Source: an uncultured Oscillospiraceae bacterium
GTDB lineage: Bacteria; Bacillota; Clostridia; Oscillospirales; Acutalibacteraceae
Direction of reading: 5' to 3'
DNA length: 8,004 nucleotides
NCBI GenBank assembly: GCA_900547305.1
Contig: URGH01000089.1
Coordinates: 1 to 8,004, forward strand
How positions within the stretch are numbered: the stretch's first letter is position 1; the number at the start of each line of letters is the position of its first letter. The notes beneath the pieces were generated by a model. The model searched no databases. It was not told the origin of the DNA and worked only from the letters and a program-made list of their open reading frames with translations. Below are positions 6,956-8,004 of the stretch, piece after piece. The position numbers were made by a program, and so were the translations under genes.

Positions 6956-7741
6956 ATGAATATCGGGGTATCAACCGCTTCGTTTTATCCGCTTGAAACC
7001 GAGGCAGCCTTAGAGCAGCTCGGAAAAGCAGGGGTAAAATATACCGAAATATTTTTCAATGCGCTATCGGAGCTAAAGCCCGCTTTTATAGATATACTTG
7101 AGGATATTTTGGATAATTACGGTATAAAGGTAACCTCGGTACACCCCACAATGTCGCTTGCGGAATCGTTTATGATTTTTTCAAACTATGAGCGCCGTTA
7201 TTACGAGGCGGAGGAGCAATACCGCCGCTACTCCGAAATTGCGGCGCGTTTCGGCGCGAAATACATTATAATGCACGGCGGCAAGCCTAACGGACTTACT
7301 ACGGATGAGGAATACTGCGAGCGCTATATGCGCTTAAAAGACGTAACGCGGGAAAACGGCGTTACGGTTTTGCAGGAGAATGTGGTGCGCTACCGCGCGG
7401 GCGACATTGAGTTTTTACGCTCTATGCGGGATATTCTGGGCGACGACGCGGAGTTCTGCATTGATTTAAAGCAATCGCTGCGCTGCGGGTACGACCCATA
7501 TACGCTTATAAACGAATTTTCGGGAAATATAAAGCATTACCATATGAGCGACCATTCGGTAGCCTCCGATTGCCTGTTGCCCGGTAACGGCGGCTTTGAT
7601 TTTGCGGAATTTTTCAAAACGCTTAAAAGCACAGGTTACGGCGGCGCGGCGGTAATTGAGGTTTATAACAACGCTTATAAAGAATACGGCGAGATATTTG
7701 AGTCATACCGTAAACTTGAAAGCATGGCAAAAAAATTATAA
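6956..7741 (+). CDS. Sugar phosphate isomerase/epimerase-like TIM-barrel protein
   Basis: The 261 residues form a complete member of the xylose isomerase-like TIM-barrel / AP endonuclease 2 superfamily. Barrel-strand motifs follow in order: IGVSTASF (3-10), VTSVHPTMS (59-67), YIIMHGGKP (103-111), VLQENVV (138-144), FCIDLKQ (167-173), HYHMSDH (194-200) and AAVIEVYNN (231-239). Probable divalent-metal ligands are Glu141, Asp170, His196 and Glu235, with LPGNGGFDF (208-216) as the usual substrate-side loop. Relatives isomerise or epimerise sugars, inositols or hydroxypyruvate, and some are DNA endonucleases. The residues present indicate an active metal enzyme but do not name the substrate. Its ribosome binding site AGGGGG (6944-6949) sits in the last codons of rqcH, and the start follows the rqcH stop by three bases, so it is the last gene of the operon. 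Confidence 0.87.
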   Translation: MNIGVSTASFYPLETEAALEQLGKAGVKYTEIFFNALSELKPAFIDILEDILDNYGIKVTSVHPTMSLAESFMIFSNYERRYYEAEEQYRRYSEIAARFGAKYIIMHGGKPNGLTTDEEYCERYMRLKDVTRENGVTVLQENVVRYRAGDIEFLRSMRDILGDDAEFCIDLKQSLRCGYDPYTLINEFSGNIKHYHMSDHSVASDCLLPGNGGFDFAEFFKTLKSTGYGGAAVIEVYNNAYKEYGEIFESYRKLESMAKKL

Positions 7742-7749
7742 TTTTTAAA

Positions 7750-7767
7750 AAAATGTATTGACATTTT
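7750..7767. repeat. Inverted repeat overlapping the -35 box of the tRNA promoter
   Basis: AAAATGT (7750-7756) and ACATTTT (7761-7767) are perfect inverted 7-base arms around ATTG, and the right arm includes part of the TTGACA box. It could be a repressor operator, or as RNA a weak A/U-rich hairpin at the end of the upstream operon. In such AT-rich DNA chance is also plausible. Confidence 0.35.
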
Positions 7768-7786
7768 AAAGGATAGAGTATATAAT
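7758..7786 (+). promoter_or_regulatory. Consensus sigma-A promoter upstream of tRNA-Pro
   Basis: Both boxes match the consensus exactly: TTGACA (7758-7763) and TATAAT (7781-7786) with a 17-base spacer. This is typical of strong stable-RNA promoters. Transcription should start near 7793, about 150 bases before the tRNA. No conventional terminator is seen between the preceding gene and this promoter. Confidence 0.88.
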
Positions 7787-7792
7787 TATAAA

Positions 7793-7944
7793 GCTGTTGA
7801 TTTTGTACATACAGTGTAAATTTGCAGAAACGCAGTTCAGTTTGTAAGGCTGAAAATTTTGGGCACCGCAAGTGTAAGCGGCGCAGCAGCGCGAACGGTT
7901 CCTCACTTGATATAAATCCCCTACAATTTAATATTTTTATTTAT
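7793..7944 (+). other. Structured leader between the promoter and tRNA-Pro; possible small RNA
   Basis: This 152-base stretch has no credible reading frame. Its best structure is a long imperfect hairpin from 7869 to 7909. CAAGTG (7869-7874) pairs with CACTTG (7904-7909), AAGCG (7876-7880) with CGGTT (7896-7900, one mismatch), and GCGC (7881-7884) with GCGC (7889-7892), closed by an AGCA loop. An alternative hairpin, GCACCGC (7863-7869) with GCGGCGC (7878-7884) with one mismatch, uses some of the same bases, so the two cannot form together. A smaller TTCAG/CTGAA hairpin sits at 7836-7854. No T-run follows, so it is not an obvious terminator, and it does not match SRP RNA, T-box or any riboswitch I recognise. 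It may be a processed tRNA leader or an independent small RNA. Confidence 0.4.
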
Positions 7945-8004
7945 CGAGGTGTGGCTCAGTTTGGTAGAGCGCTGCGTTCGGGACGCAGAGGCCGCAGGTT
8001 CAAG
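7945..8004 (+). tRNA. tRNA-Pro, anticodon CGG (3' end outside window)
   Basis: Sixty bases of a canonical tRNA are present. The 5' acceptor strand is CGAGGTG (7945-7951), then TG. The D-arm is GCTC/GAGC (7954-7957 with 7967-7970) with GG at 7963-7964 in its loop. The anticodon arm is CTGCG/CGCAG with loop TTCGGGA (7977-7983), the variable loop AGGCC, and the T-arm begins GCAGG TTCAAG. The anticodon CGG (7979-7981) reads the proline codon CCG, and the first base C with G37 fits bacterial tRNA-Pro. The rest of the T-arm, the 3' acceptor strand and any encoded CCA lie beyond the window. More tRNA genes may follow. Confidence 0.95.

Noticed and set aside
7731..7746. Perfect A/T palindrome AAAAATTATAATTTTT over the stop codon of the last operon gene, considered as a terminator
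   Set aside because: Its stem is only A-T pairs with almost no loop, too weak for an intrinsic terminator; AT-rich ends make such palindromes by chance.
7797..7847. Short frame starting TTG in the tRNA leader, considered as a leader peptide
   Set aside because: Only 16 codons, a rare start, no ribosome binding site at a proper distance and no run of diagnostic codons such as proline.

Overview
The window is ordinary chromosomal DNA from a bacterium of the Firmicutes, most probably class Clostridia near the Ruminococcaceae/Oscillospiraceae. The evidence is the gene set: a YhaM-type exonuclease, TrmK, a free-standing DUF1858 CxxC protein, RqcH and a clostridial-looking variant PurA. Strong AAAGGAG-type ribosome binding sites and vegetative promoters with TTGaca/TATAAT boxes fit this. 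The genus cannot be fixed from the sequence. Every gene lies on the + strand and I saw no mobile element, phage gene, CRISPR array or pseudogene.

Left part (1-1971): the last 41 codons of an RlmD-family rRNA uracil-C5 methyltransferase. Next comes a seven-helix membrane protein with a C-terminal GGDEF domain that carries AGDEF in its signature motif. After it is a PlsY-family membrane protein that keeps the glycine-rich loop but has lost several residues known to matter for glycerol-3-phosphate acyl transfer.

Middle part (1972-7741): a well-formed promoter (TTGAAA-N17-TATAAT) precedes a tightly packed run: purA (AMP synthesis), yhaM (3'-5' exonuclease with OB and HD domains), a 66-residue DUF1858 redox-disulfide protein, trmK (tRNA m1A22 methyltransferase), rqcH (ribosome-associated quality control, alanine tailing) and a sugar-phosphate isomerase/epimerase-like TIM barrel. 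Gaps are 14, 55, -1, -11 and 3 bases, with no terminator between the genes, so this is probably one operon. Four of its six products handle nucleotides, RNA, tRNA or stalled translation; the DUF1858 and TIM-barrel proteins have no evident link to that theme.

Right part (7742-8004): a promoter with both boxes at consensus (TTGACA-N17-TATAAT) lies about 160 bases before a tRNA-Pro(CGG) gene that runs off the window. The roughly 150-base leader holds a long imperfect hairpin and a competing shorter one. This is the least explained sequence in the window.

I did not find a convincing undescribed multi-gene system. The best leads are the structured tRNA leader, the PlsY-like protein with altered active-site motifs, and the co-transcribed DUF1858-TrmK-RqcH set.
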